In this document: piece by piece, positions 24,707 through 37,182 of the stretch
Layout: every line of letters starts with the position of its first letter
Position numbering within the stretch: position 1 is the first letter of the stretch
DNA from: Allodiplogaster sudhausi
Lineage: Eukaryota > Nematoda > Chromadorea > Rhabditida > Diplogasteridae
NCBI GenBank assembly: GCA_945643635.1
Contig: CALZFC010000033.1
Span: forward strand, 72,501 to 136,500
Direction of reading: 5' to 3'
Length of the DNA: 64,000 nt
Made by a program: the position numbers and the translations under genes
The notes under the pieces: generated by a model
What the model was told of the DNA's origin: nothing
What the model saw: only the letters and a program-made list of their open reading frames with translations
Database searches by the model: none

Positions 24707-25968
24707 CTATTGCCACGAAACGCAAGCTGCATGATTAGATGGCTCCATGAACCATCCATGAAATAAGGAAAGGTGGCGGGGAACTCTTCCAATATACAAG
24801 CTGCTATGGAAACTGTGGACAAAAAAAAACAGCAGTAGATATGCATACGACCACAACAATATTCTCATTATTCATGACCACGTAAAATTTATAAGTTCAA
24901 GCTCCAATGCAAGCTCCACCAGAAATAAATTACTATCAAACAAATTACGAGAAACAATGAAATTGTTTCTCGTAATTTGAAGCTTAGTGGAGTAATGCTT
25001 TTCTTATTTCTAAGGATTTCAAATTAAATACACCATTTCCAAAGACACACGAAAATATCTTGACTTTAAAGGCACAGTGTAACGGGAGATCAGGAAAAAA
25101 CTTATTTACGTAGTTCGGAAGTATGCGATTGCAAAGCTGTGAATATGGTTTATGAATTCTTGAATTGTGCATTATGCTCCAACGAAGTCATTCCATTTAC
25201 TCATAGCCTCAGGGCATGTTTCGTACCTTTCATTGTGGGAGATGATTTCGGTGTGCGTAGGAGACATGCAATGGAAGCAGATGGTAGGCGGCTGCCACTG
25301 TTTCTTAGGGAATCTCTCGCCTTCACTGATCTGTCTGGATTCTCTCCATATCTCTCTCTCTCTCTTTCTCGCGCTCTCTCTCCCTCTCTCTCTTTCTCTT
25401 TCCCTCCCCTTCTCTAACTGCCCCATGCGTGCTTGACATCTTTAGTCTCGATCTGGCTGATCGGCTCATATGAGATGCCGCCTGCTGTCGCCCACCGCAT
25501 TCGCTCCTTTTCCTTCCTTCTTCGCTTCCATCTCTTCTCTCTCTCTATCTCTCTCCCTCGTTCTCTCTCGTTCTCTCTTGTTCTCTCTCTCCTCTCTCTG
25601 CCACTGCAGGCTATTGTCGATCTATCTGCCTGTTGCTCTATCGTCCCTCCCTGTATGGATCTGCGCTATCCGTGAGCGACCATTTGATGCCATTTCATTC
25701 TCATCCTCACTGCTACCCTTTCTTTTCTTTCCTCTCTCATCTCTCGTCTTTCTTGTTGCTCGATTCAATATTATTTTTACATGTACATAGAACTATACAT
25801 TACAAACTTCGAGGAGCTTTCAACTATTCCCTTTTCTTCTATTTTTTAAACGGCATTTCTATGCAGTTGATGATTGGCCTGACTGGCCTTTCTGGTGGCT
25901 TGGCTGGGTCAACTGGAGGTTCTTCGTTATTGGATATAAGGAAGTTTGTTGTAGTGACTATCATTCGA
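24707..25968 (-). CDS. Candidate three-exon gene with a Cys/His-rich exon, unrecognised
   Basis: Three minus-strand exons join in frame. 25968-25884 reads MIVTTTNFLISNNEEPPVDP... to donor CCA|GTCAGG (phase 0). 25330-25227 starts after CCAGACAG and reads ISEGERFPKKQWQPPTICFH then CMSPTHTEIISHNE, with donor AAAG|GTACGA (phase 2). 24812-24707 starts after ten T and GTCCACAG, reads SSLYIGRVPRHLSLFHGWFM and ends TAG. The middle exon holds a C-x2-C-x4-H-x5-H cluster that could bind zinc but matches no family I know. The 5' end is unresolved: an open frame at 26369-26150 (MERENVSKRKEITRYLG...) ends in an incompatible phase. Confidence 0.35.
24941..24979. other. Perfect 18-bp hairpin
   Basis: CAAATTACGAGAAACAAT, a 3-base loop GAA, then its exact reverse complement. 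It lies between candidate exons of the minus-strand gene. Confidence 0.85.
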
Positions 25969-27469
25969 CTGTGAGGATTGAATGGTTCGAGGCAGTGAAT
26001 GCGAATGAGAAATGAAGATGGCAGGAGGATGAGAGAGAAGAGTGTGGAAGAGAACAGAGAAAGAGAGAGAGTGTAAGAGAGTGGCTGAGAAAGAGAGAGA
26101 GAGTGTAAGAGAGTGGCAGAGAAAGAGAGAGTGTGGAAGAGAGTGGCAGAGAAAGAGGAGTGCATTCTGCGCTGGCCCGCACAGGTCATTCTCGGGTTGC
26201 GCAAGTCGAGGCAGCGGCCCCTGGTCGGCAGGGGAGGGCTGGCAGGGCTGGGCTGGATGGACAGGCTGTACCGGCCCTTGCCATCTCTCCTCTCACCCGC
26301 GCTCACTTCCAAAACAACTCCGAGATACCGAGTTATCTCTTTCCGTTTTGACACATTCTCTCTCTCCATCTCTCTCTATCTTTTCCCCTCTCTCAATCTC
26401 ATCCTTTCTCTCTCTCTCTGTCTCTCTCTCTCTCTCTCTCTGTGCCTTGTTTTCTTCCAAATCAGAATGGAGTTGTCATTCCTTGATAAGATATGTGGAT
26501 TGAATTGCGGTACATTTATGATAAAATGGTGTTCCACTTGGTTCTGTTAACGTGGCTTCCAATCCTCCTTTACTCTCTACCTTCTTTCTCACTTATTCGC
26601 ACCATCGGAAGCTTTTTTCCTTCTGTTTTTGGTTGTCAAATCTGTTTTTATTATAACAGGTACCGCACTTAGAATGTTTTCTTCCTTGTCAACCTCTTCC
26701 TACTTTTCTCTTTCCCTCTCGCTTTCTTTTCTGCTTTCTCTCTCTTTTTCTCATTCTCTTCCCCCATGCTATTCCACTAGACATAGCCTTGAAAATTCTC
26801 TTTCTTTCTTTCTTTCTCTCTCTCTCACACTCACTCTGCACACTTTCTCCACCTCACTTCTATACACTCCTTCCACATGCTCTTTCCTGCCTAGCACCCG
26901 CACAGGGGGTACGGTAATTTCCATATGGAGTCCTGCCGTGGAGGAAGTTCTCTCCGTATATCTTGCATGATGGGATCGAATCTGCGTACTACACTGTTAT
27001 GGTCTTGCATATTCTCCTCCTTCTTCTGGATCACTCTCCATGTTAATCACTCTGTTCTTTGTATCTCTGCCATCTTCCACCTTTCCCTCATTATCTCCCA
27101 CTCTATTCCCACTCTCTCCATCTCTCTCTTACGCTCTTTCTCTCATCTCTCTCGACACTCCTCTAATCCGGAGGTTGTAAAGGTTCTTCTGGGAGTAGGT
27201 GTCTATCTTTGTGTCGGCTTCCTCTGTTCTAACTTCTGCTGGTTGTGTCTGTTTCTCGTTCTTTCTCACCTCTCTCTATCGCTTCTTCGTATCCTTCCAC
27301 TCTCTTCAATGTCTTGTCTGCTTCTCCTTTACCTCTCTCACTCTCACCACTCGAGAAAATATCATAGGACCAAAAAGGTGCTCTGATCCCGGTTATTTGA
27401 AAAGAGCGAAATTGGAGATGAATTCCTAGCGAAACGATATTAGTCTTTTGAAGTCTCTCTGACTCTCAT

Positions 27470-27513
<44 letters not shown>

Positions 27514-28091
27514 AATTTCTTTCCTTCTATCTCTCTCGACCCCTGTTTTGTCTTTTACGTAATTAAAGTTAATTATCGTTTCAACAGCTCTCGAACTGCT
27601 AATGTGTGAAAGATAAATAAAGAGCGAAAAATGAAGACCGAGTCAGTGTGCGAGAGAAAGAAAGGATAGAGGTGCAAGGAGGCAGAGAGAGCGAGAGAAA
27701 GAGAGAAAAATAAAGTGAGCGAGTGAATATGGCGAGTGTCTGAAAAGAGAAGGGAGTGTGGGTGTCACCGCAAGACTGCCAGCTGTACTGTCATCTCTCG
27801 AGGCGATGCCCTGCCAAGCTCCTCCCTCTCTCCCCTTTCTGACCAATGCCTTGCCAGTTGTAAGAACAGTTTGAGGACCATCAAGGCAGCTTTTCTCTCC
27901 TCCATTTCTCTCCCCCCTTCTTCTTCTTCTCTCTCTCACTGTCTCTCTCCTCTCTCTCTGTCACTCGCTCTCTGAATCACTCTCTTGTCACTCTCAGTTT
28001 CATGCTGCCACAGCAGGAAGCTTGACCACATGAGATGGCCGTCAATTGACATCGAATCGTTCTCCATCATTCACTTTCTATCTTCTACTCC

Positions 28092-28143
<52 letters not shown>

Positions 28144-28365
28144 TTCTCTCTCTCTCTCTCTGTCTCTCTCTCTTCTCTCTATCCTTCCCGTCTTCTTCTC
28201 CCTCTCATCTCTAGTCCATGCAACACCATCTCCATTACCAATTAACACCTCAAGTTTCAGCTGGACCACGCGAAGCCTTTATTATTACAGTAGATTAATT
28301 GAACGGGCCGCAGTGATCGAGTAGCCTGATTTCGTTGTTGTGAAGCTAGACTTCAATTGAAGAAG
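25969..28365. other. CT-rich stretch upstream of the FAR1-like gene
   Basis: CT tracts at 26350-26450, 26700-26830, 27470-27505, 27925-27965 and 28095-28165. Several frames on both strands remain open between 26890 and 27130 (for example the plus-strand WSPAVEEVLSVYLA frame), but no pair of splice sites and phases singles one out. It may hold undetected exons. Confidence 0.3.
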
Positions 28366-30394
28366 ATGGAAATGGTGGATGCCAAGCTTTCGTCTGAGTT
28401 GGCCGTCGCTGCTTTCAATGCTCTCCTTCACCAGCTCCCCGCTTCTTCTTCTCAGACAAAGTTCGCCTCTTCCTCCCCAATCTCATTCCTTTATTTCTTG
28501 AGTGTCATTTTTAATTACTTATGTTAGACTGTAATTATCACACACTGAGGATTAATTTATACCTTGATACCAAAAAAGGTACTTACAGGCCGCGTGAAGA
28601 GCCCCAGCGGAAGAGAATGAAACTGATGAATGGAGAAGCTGCGGAAGTTGAGGATTCGGAGAAGAATGAAATCTCCAGAACTCCTTCCTCACAACTCGAG
28701 ATGGTCAGCAGTTCTCTTTCTCAAGTTATGCCACTTTGGCATTCAAATGGAGAACTGACGACCGTATTATATTTCTAGAGCTAAGTGTTCTTCGTGAACG
28801 AAGGGAAGGGTCACCACGAGTGAATAGGATAAACTTAGACGCTTCCATGATATCCATGATCAGAGGAATTCTGCCGCTTTCCCTTCCGCGGCTCTCTCTC
28901 TAACCTCTCTCTACCTTTCGGAATCTGTCTATCTCTTTCTCCCCCTCTTGTCTTACTGCTCTCTCTCTCCTCTCTTTACCTCTCGGAAGTCTATCTCTAT
29001 CTCCCTCTCTTGTCTCACTGTCCTGTTCTCTCTCTAACTCCTTTGGTGTCAAGCGCGTAAGAGTAAGAAGCTATTCTCACTCCCAGCATTCTCTTCTTTC
29101 TTCCCTCTCTGATGATGGAAGATAAAGGACTCAGCAGTCGGCAACTAAAAGATAAACAATAACCAAATATACAGAACGTTATCTCCTGCTCTCTTTTCCC
29201 CTCTTGCTTGTCCTATCTCGCTCCTCTCTCTCTCGCTCCTCTCTCTCTCGCTCCTCTCTCTCTCGCTCCTCTCTCTCTCGCTCCTCTCTCTCTCTCTCTC
29301 GCTCCTCTCTCTCTTCTGGTTCCTCTCTCTCGTTCCTTTCTCTAATACATTCTCCTTTACCATTTCCCGCGCTTTGATTCTCCGCAGAAAACGTTTGTTA
29401 GCTGACAACAGATAGACCAGTCTTTCATCCCGAATATCATTTGAAGAACAAGAAAAAGTAAGAGAGGAAGAAAATGTACGCTGAAAATGATAATGAGCCG
29501 AATGCGGGAACGGAGAGCGGCTTTCTCTGATAATGTAAAGATTTGTGTTCTTGAAGAGAGCAGTGAAATCGGAAGTGGAGACGCGCTCTTCGCCAATTCT
29601 TCACGGAGAAGTTGAAGCCGCTCCTGCAGAAACAAGTTCTTATTCACTTTAATTTCAGCCTTAAAAGATCTCAATAAGTTCTTCATTGCAGAAAATGTGA
29701 TTCGGCATGAAGAAGGAGGAAGAAATCTGAACCAGCCCGTCACCGTCCACACTTCGAACATCCCCATTTCAATGGACGCTAAATTCAACTCGTACGTTTC
29801 CCACTTTCGCTTCGTCTATTCCGGACATTGAACAGGATACGTTTAGATTTGACGATTTCCACGCGGCGTTGGATGTATGGATGAATGTCTACTTCCACCC
29901 ATTCCGAGTAGCTTCTTCTGAGAGACTCAACGTCAGAGCCATTTAAACTTCACTTTTTATGCCATTCTCTTTGTGTGTTCTCTCTCTCCCTCCACCTCTT
30001 CTTCTTCCCATATCTCTGCCAATTCCAGGAGTCTGACCAGGAACTGAACGACCGCTTCCGCTACCGGTACATCGTGTACCATTGTGCTCATTACGGCAAG
30101 CCGCGTAAAAGAGGTACCACCCCCCCCCCCCGCCGCCTCATTTTCCTCTGCTTCTCTCTCTTGTCCCACTCACCTCTGCTCTCATCATCAGTTACCGTAT
30201 TCTCACAACTAAAATGCCGTAACGAATCCGCCCATTGGAAAAGAAGATAACATCTACCTCAATAAAGGGGACGGAGAACGAATAAGAGATTTAGAGAGGG
30301 GTGAGAAGTGTGTAAGTGTGTGAGTGTATGAGAGTGATACCAAAGGGAGTTAGAGTGGGCGAGAGAGTGTTGAGAGAGAGGAGAAAGAGAGAGA

Positions 30395-30433
<39 letters not shown>

Positions 30434-30649
30434 AGAGAGTTGAGAGAGAAAGAGAGTGGAGAGAGAAAGAGAGTAAAGGTAGCAGGTGGTACTTGTTTGA
30501 GAGTCTGCTTCCTCGCTTCTTCAACAGACGCGGTCAATCCTTCTTGTTTCTGCCCTCTAATTTTGACACCACTTTGCGCTTCTTAGCATGCACATTTTAA
30601 TCTGATTCGTAGTGGAAGGGGACAAGTTGAAGCGTGGTCCTTCTGAAGA

Positions 30650-30695
<46 letters not shown>

Positions 30696-30851
30696 TGAGC
30701 CGCGGTCTCTTTAGCTAAGCGGGAAGACGACAAGAGAGCAGTGAAACATCTAAAAGATTCCCATTCGACACTCTCTACACATACCTCTGCTATCTCACTC
30801 TCTCACTCTTTCTCTCTCGCTCTCTCTCTCTCTCGCACTCTTTATCTCTCG

Positions 30852-30882
<31 letters not shown>

Positions 30883-33800
30883 GTTGAGATGCAGGTATAC
30901 GATGGCTTGTCGCCTTCCTCGTTTATTGAGAGCAGCAACCACAGCTGGAACAATTCTTCATATTCCACTTTTTCAGCAGATGCGTGCAGTTATGCTGTCA
31001 AACCGCAATTTGGCCTTTCACCTTGCCCTCCCTCCTTGAGAGAGCGATGCAGACAGAGAAAGAAAGAAGAGAGAAAGGAGAGAGTAATCAGACAGAGAAA
31101 GAAATAAGAGAGGAAGGAGAGAGTGATGCAGACAGAGAAAGAAAGAAGAGAGAAACATTGGCAGTGCCCACCAGCTGTCATGGTATCTCTGGCTCGGTTC
31201 GCTCCCGCCCACTCACCGAAATCTCTCCTCCTCCCCTTTCGCTTCTCTCCAATGTCTATACTCTCTTCCAACACCCATTCATGACGCTGCAAAAGAACTA
31301 AAAGAATAGATCAGCCATTCTTACCACATGCTGACTCTCTTTCTCTCTCTCTCTCTATCTCTTTGTTTCTCTCTATCTCTCTCTGTATGTATGTATATCT
31401 GTCAGCCTGTCGGTCTCTCTCTCTCTCTCGCTCTCTCTCTCTCTCTCCATCTCTCCTCTTTCTCTGTCTCTCTCTCTGTCTCTCTCTCTGTCTCTCTCTC
31501 GCTCTCTCACACTCACACACACTTCGATCGTGTACATGAATGGGCTTACAATGTTGGAAAAAGAAAATGCGAGATAAGAAGGGTGGTCACACACTGTGCC
31601 ACCCAGACAGGATATGCCATTATATCCATTTTAGGTCTCTCTGCACTTTCTCTTCTCTCTGCTCTCTCTTTCATTCTCTCTCTCTCTCATTCTTTATTCG
31701 TGTTTCTTTATTTTCAAACAATCTCAATCGATCTCGTTTTTTTTGCCACCTGCGCAGCATCCCTTCAAAGCAGACAGATGAAAACTCCCTGGATTCTTGT
31801 TAATGCCGGGCAAAAAAGTTGATAGTGTGGGCTGTCTGTGCACCGGCTAGAGAAGCGAGAAAGATGAGAGAGCGCAGACACATTGAGGACTGGCTAGAGA
31901 AGCGAGAAAGATGACAGAGCGCAGACACATTGAAGAGTGTCTTGCAGCCGTCAACGATGGTGTTCTCTTCCTAATTAGAGGGTGGCAGCAACCTCATTCC
32001 CCTCCCTCTCGCAGTCTCTGCTCTCTCCATTCTAGTACTCTCTCCATCAGTCGGCTGACCTGGCAGCTGGTGCCCTCTGCCGTCTTTCGTGTGATCAAGG
32101 AGCTTTTTGTATTTCTCTCTTTTATCCTCTTGTTGATTATTTTAAATGTTGTCAGCTTAAGAAGTGACAACATTAAAAATAATCAATAGAAAAATAGCGA
32201 GTCAGCAAGTGTGATGAATGGGGAATGGGAAAGGGAAAAGGCAGCAGACGGATCATGAGAATGCCGTATCGGGAGTGCAAGGCTCCAATGGCGAGAAGGG
32301 CTGCTAGAGAGGGAAGAGATGATAGACGGGCCTGTATTCACATCTTCAGATACATACTCGCTGACTCAGAGTAATTGTATACTTAATTTAATATACCTTG
32401 TTTTTAAAATAAACGCCCAACTTGGTTCAGGATGCTACGGTTGAGATTTACATTTTTTTCTTCAGAGAATCTTCTATCTCTGTCTCTCCCTCTTTCTATC
32501 TGTCTTCTCTCTCTTTCTCTGCTTCAATCTTTGTCTCTCCTTCTTTCTATCTGTCTTCTCTCTCTTTCTCTGCTTCAATCTTTGTCTCTCCCTCTTTCTA
32601 TCTGTCTTCTCTTTCTTTCTCTGCTTCAATCTTTGTCTCTCCTTCATTCTATCTGTCTTCTCTCTCTTTCTCTGCTTAAATCTTTGTCTCTCCCTCTTTC
32701 TATCTGTCTTCTCTCTCTTTCTCTGCTTCAATCTTTGTCTCTCCTTCTTTCTATCTGTATTCTCTCTCGCGCTCTCTCTCGGCATAGTGCTCTCTCTCGG
32801 CATCCCCCTCTCTCTCACACACACATTCTCTCACTCTCTCTTTCCCTCGATATCGCTTTCTCTCTATCTATTTCTCTCGCCATATCTCTCTCTCTCTCTT
32901 TTCATTCTCCCTAGTTCTGTTCTAGTCCTCTTTAATCTCCACGATGTCTGCTCCACGCATGTCCAGCATATGCTTTGCGAAGTATCTATAACAGAAGTGA
33001 CCTCGCCACAGCCGGAAGTGAAGTGGCTGAGTGAATTCCGATTTCTCTGCCAAGCTCTGAGAAGGAGGAATGAATGGCCTTCTCGATACCGTAATTATGC
33101 TCAGCTGCTGGTTCATGCCGTTTCGTCTGAAAATTGGGACCTCTAACCTTCTTAAGATGTATGTAAATAACGGCAGTCTACGCATTTATTTCAACACGCC
33201 CAATCACATAAATTTTCCCTCTGCTCCTTTAAAAACCCAATTTATTTTCCAATCCCCTCGCTCTTTCCATCGGATATTCAGTATATCATCTTGAGGTGCT
33301 GGCAAGAGACCGAACCAGAACTATCTCCCGTGTGGGTGCACTGCTTCCCTCCGTCTCAACTACAGCCACGCTGAAAGGGTAAGCAACTCTCCCTCTCTCT
33401 TCTTTCTCTCCTCTACACTCTCCCTCTTCTCTTTTTTTCTCTCCTCTCCAACTCTCCCTCTTCTCTTCTTTCTCTCCTCTCCACTGTCCCTCTTCTCTTC
33501 TTTCTCTCCTCTCCACTCTCCCTCTTCTCTTCTTTCTCTCCTCTCCACTCTCCCTCTTCTCTTCTTTCTCTCCTCTCCACTCTCCTTTACCTTTCCTCAG
33601 GCTCTACGGATCACGACTCTTAAAGAGGAACACCAGAATCACGAGCTGTCAGCCGATGCCTTTGCCAAGGTGTCACTGAAGAGGGGGTCGCCTAACTCGG
33701 ATGGTTTGTATTATCACTTCTAACATAACCATCTCATCTTCTCTCTCTCTCCCCCCCCCCCTCCATCTCTCGTTTTCGTTACCTACATATATCTGTTTCG

Positions 33801-35483
33801 GCCTTTGAATGTCTCAACTTTTCTCTCTAAATCTATGTTCTCTCTCTCATTTTCTCTTCTCCTGTTTGCTTTCCTAGAATCGGCGGAGCGTTCCCCCGCA
33901 CCGCGCCTCTCGCTGTCTTCGGCTTCTTCCACAGATGACTCTGTTCCGGAGAAAAGAAAGAGAAAGGTTTGCTCATGAACTACAATTCTATTTTTCTTCT
34001 GTCCTGGATTCTTCATAGGCAGTCTTGAAAATGGAATTTAGATGCGGAATTCTCTTCCATCGGCCTTGACCTTCAAGACTTCACCTTCTCCTCTCGTGCT
34101 CCCCCAGTCTCAGCAGAATTCATCCTTGAAGACCGGCGACTGCGAGTCGATGACTACGCCTTCTACAGGGAATGGCTCGGCCATGACTCTGCAGGAGTTC
34201 ATCCAGCAGCAGAGAATGATCCTGTTCACTCAGCAGCAACAGGAACAGCAGCAGCTTCAGCATCACAAAGAGAACCTGGACCCTTCCACCCCTCCGCCCT
34301 CTTCTTACTTCCCCCCTCCCCCTCCCAATCTTCCTCAGCCGAAGCCGCAACGCCCCGCCAATGCTCCTCTCATTTCGCCTTCTGCGACTCATCTCTTCCC
34401 ATTTCTTGTCAGTTCGCCTTCTTCTTCCCTCTTTTCTCATTTCCCTCCTTCCATATCTTAAAAGCCGACTGCTTAGACAAATTTTCAGTCATCCGTTCTA
34501 GTAGAAAAACTGAAATTGTAGAGGTTAATCAACATGTAATAGAATACATTAGCAAATTTAGCATTAATATACGAATAAAGCACAAAAAACTCTCTTCATC
34601 GTTCCTCGGGTTTTCGAGGACTCTCACTCAATCCACCCTCTTCAGCTATCGTCGATACCGGGTGGTCTTCTGGCAATGCAACAGCAGCTTCTCGCTTCTC
34701 ACTACCTCAGCGCTACTCCTCAATACGCACTTGCAGTTCCTCCTGAGCCAATCCCCACGGAACCTTCCACTATACATCAGGTGAGAGAAAGAGCATAGAA
34801 AAAGAGAAAAAGAGAGAGAAAGAGAAACAGAAAGAGATAAAGAAAAGTAAAAAGGGAGGATAAGAGAGAGAGAGATAATGAAAGAGAAAGAGAGAAAGAG
34901 AAAGAAAGAGAAAGAGATAAAGAAATGGAAAGAGGGAGAGAGATAAAGGAACAGAAAGAGGGAGAGAGATAAAGAAAGAGAAAGAGGGAGAGATAAAGAA
35001 AGAGAAAGAGGGAGAGCGAGAGAAGAGAGGGTGGGAGAAACGGATACCGAAGCTAAGCAACTTTACTTGAAGGCGCAGCAGATGATAGTTTCTCCAGAGG
35101 GAATGACGAAAATGAAGGAAGAAGAAGATGAGGGGAAGGAGATGCCAGAGCTGGAAGCCGAAGATATCGATGTCGCATGTCATGAGGTTTCCAGGCACTT
35201 TCAACATTTCAGTCAATATTTTCTCAGGATGATTTTTTTCATACATTCTAAAGACAACCCAAACAAATGTGGCAGCCTACGCATTTGACTGAAATGACTT
35301 GAAAATGATAGAATGAATAGCAGAGCGGACTCTTGCTTGCAGCAGGCGAAGACCCCTTCGGATTCCGAGATCTTGTCCTGTGTGCAGTCACTTCTGTTGG
35401 AAGAGCAATCCAAGGGCGACAACTCTTTCCGTCTCCAACTCGCGGATCTCCTCTCCAAATTCAAATCCCAGCAAACTATGTAA
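28366..35483 (+). CDS. FAR1/ZSWIM-like DNA-binding protein with Gln/Pro-rich tail
   Basis: Probable nuclear DNA-binding regulator. Exons: 28366-28460, 28589-28703, (one unresolved junction), 29692-29791, 29847-29931, 30029-30113, 33296-33378, 33601-33703, 33878-33966, 34042-34407, 34646-34780, 35028-35186 and 35343-35483 (TAA). Phases agree at every junction from 29791 on. The domain spans FDDFHAALDVWMNVYFHPFR, then RYRYIVYHCAHYGKPRKRG, GKRPNQNYLPCGCTASLRLN and LRITTLKEEHQNHELSAD: a FAR1-type Cys/His module like the N-terminus of ZSWIM proteins (C, CxC and H-x2-H visible). The tail has basic EKRKRK, then LQEFIQQQRMILF and QQQQEQQQLQHHKEN, Pro-rich stretches and an acidic EEEDEGKEMPELEAED. No MULE transposase core was found. 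From 28703 (phase 0) to 29692 (needs phase 1) the joint is open: either donor AGCA|GTTCTC or an extra exon near 29446-29605. Intron 30114-33295 is large and repeat-filled. Confidence 0.75.
28870..29345. repeat. CT-rich tandem repeats in intron
   Basis: CT-rich DNA with six copies of a 16-bp CTCGCTCCTCTCTCTC unit around 29219-29312. It is intronic in the FAR1-like gene, with pyrimidines on the sense strand. Confidence 0.7.
31847..31934. repeat. 44-bp direct tandem duplication
   Basis: Two adjacent copies of a unit starting GGCTAGAGAAGCGAGAAAGA and ending GCAGACACATTGAGGAC/AGAG, with two or three substitutions between them. It lies in the large intron of the FAR1-like gene. Confidence 0.75.
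32133..32186. other. 22-bp-stem hairpin
   Basis: TTGATTATTTTAAATGTTGT-CA pairs with TGACAACATTAAAAATAATC-AA across a 10-nt loop (GCTTAAGAAG) with one mismatch. It is intronic in the FAR1-like gene on the sense strand. The size is short for a pre-miRNA but not impossible, and it could also be a MITE remnant. Confidence 0.8.
32474..32770. repeat. 51-bp CT-rich minisatellite
   Basis: Five to six copies of a 51-bp unit containing TTTCTATCTGTCTTCTCTCT and TTTCTCTGCTTCAATCTTTG. The period is a multiple of three, so the plus strand gives a 17-residue peptide repeat. It lies in the intron of the FAR1-like gene and no splice signals suggest it is translated. Confidence 0.85.
33384..33592. repeat. 35-bp CT-rich tandem repeat
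   Basis: About six copies of CTCTTCTTTCTCTCCTCTCC plus ACTCTCCCTCTT. It sits just before the acceptor of the exon at 33601 and provides an extended polypyrimidine tract. Confidence 0.8.
34781..35027. repeat. GA-rich intron with tandem units
   Basis: Imperfect repeats of AGAGATAAAGAAAGAGAAAG and related units. This is the one intron of the FAR1-like gene whose sense strand is purine-rich right up to the proposed acceptor AG at 35026-35027, so the exact 3' splice site is uncertain. Confidence 0.6.
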
Positions 35484-37134
35484 ACATAAATTTGCTCGTT
35501 AAGTTTAATATACTGCCAATATAATGTTAACAATTGATTTTATCTTCCCGCTGATGTGGTTGTTCCTAATTGTAAGGCTGTGAAGAATCTTCGTTAATAT
35601 AATATATTTATGTGTTAGAGAACTCTTCGCACGTGTAAGAAGTGCGAGCAAACCGTAATGTGACTGTATCCATGTACTCTTCCGTTATCATCAATGATTA
35701 TTCGGCTTCGATGACAGCGCCTTATGATTCTTATTCTTCCCTGGACTTCAGATTTCTCACATCGTTACGTGTCAATCCTCTGACGCCTTTCCAAGTGCTC
35801 ATTCTTGTTCTTTCACATCTTTTCTCATTCTTGTTCCTTCATCAATACACTTTACTTCCATATTTAATAGCATTGGTCGTTTTATGATCAAGACTTGGTC
35901 TCTCTGCCTCGTCAAATTTCCGTTAATAATGATGAAGTATTTTAAGGTACTTTGTTATGCAAATGTTATTGTATACATTATTTACATCGAAGACATTTTA
36001 AATGAGAATCTTTTAGCATAACGATCTGTTATCTTAGTTTTTAATCCAGTTGGTTAAGAAGTCACGAATTCAGAATAATAGAAAGCAACGCAGAATTCTT
36101 CTTTCCTTGACAAGACTGAAACCAGAGAATTTCGAAGTTAGGTCGTAAAAGACTGGAGTGACCAAGGATCTCTTTGCTCTTAAATGTACTGCGCGAACGG
36201 AAAATCAGTCTGACCGGTTACCGTCTGCTTGAGACCCCTCACGGTTTTCATTGTATACTCTCTCCCTCTCTCGACCTCTTCTCGCACGCTCTCACTCTCT
36301 CTCCCCTCTCTCTTTCTCTCTTTTTCTCTCTCTCTCTTTCTTTCTCTCTTTCTCTCTCGCTTCCACTGTCCTTCGATTCTGCGCCTCCTCCACATGGTTG
36401 CCCCCATTTTTTTTATTTTTGTATTTCCTTTTTTTTCATTTAGTTCCTTTTCATACTCAGTCAGTTTAATATTTGTGAAGTAGGAATGTGAAATTTGTAA
36501 AGATATTTTTGGGAGCTTTCATCACTTTTCACGCTTAGATCCCCAGGACGACTAAGAACCTGCACCCCCCCCCTCCCCCTCTTTCTCCTTTCCCACTTTT
36601 TCTTCTTTCTCCTTCTCTCTTCATTCCTGGTTGGTGATAGCTAACGGAGGCCGCAGGGCAGACCGGCTGGCAAATTCTCATTTAAGGTTAGGGGAAATGA
36701 GAAGATAGAGAGAGAAAAAGAGAAAAAGAGAGAGGGTGAAGGAGAGAGAGAGAGAGAGAGAGCGAAGGAGAGAGAAAAAGAGAGAGAGAGAGAGAGAGAG
36801 GGGGAGAGAGAGAGAGAGAAAGATAATGCGCATGTTGAGAGAGAGAAAAATGAGAGTGAGGAACGTGCAGAGGTAGCAAAGAAGGGAGAAGAGAAAGGAA
36901 GAAGAAAGAGGGCCGCAGAAATAGACCTGTTGGAAGTGGCTGTCCAGTCCTTGCTCTGAAATGTTTCACTCCCCCCCCCCCCCTCCCGTTCGAGATCCGT
37001 CGCTCGTTCTATTTCATCGTCTTTTCCACTCAACTTTCACATAGTCCATTTTTGATGCTTTTATTCGACTGCATTATTATTCCTCTTTTGCACTATCGTA
37101 TTCTTTCTATCATCGCTGCCCTCTACTTCTCCCC

Positions 37135-37182
<48 letters not shown>

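Noticed and set aside
26890..27130. Several overlapping protein-like frames on both strands
   Set aside because: Three or more frames look equally plausible, so I could not choose a strand or exon.
32422..32914. Plus-strand ORFs with a 17-residue peptide repeat
   Set aside because: The 51-bp period keeps the frame open by chance. The region is inside an intron whose flanking exons join in phase without it.
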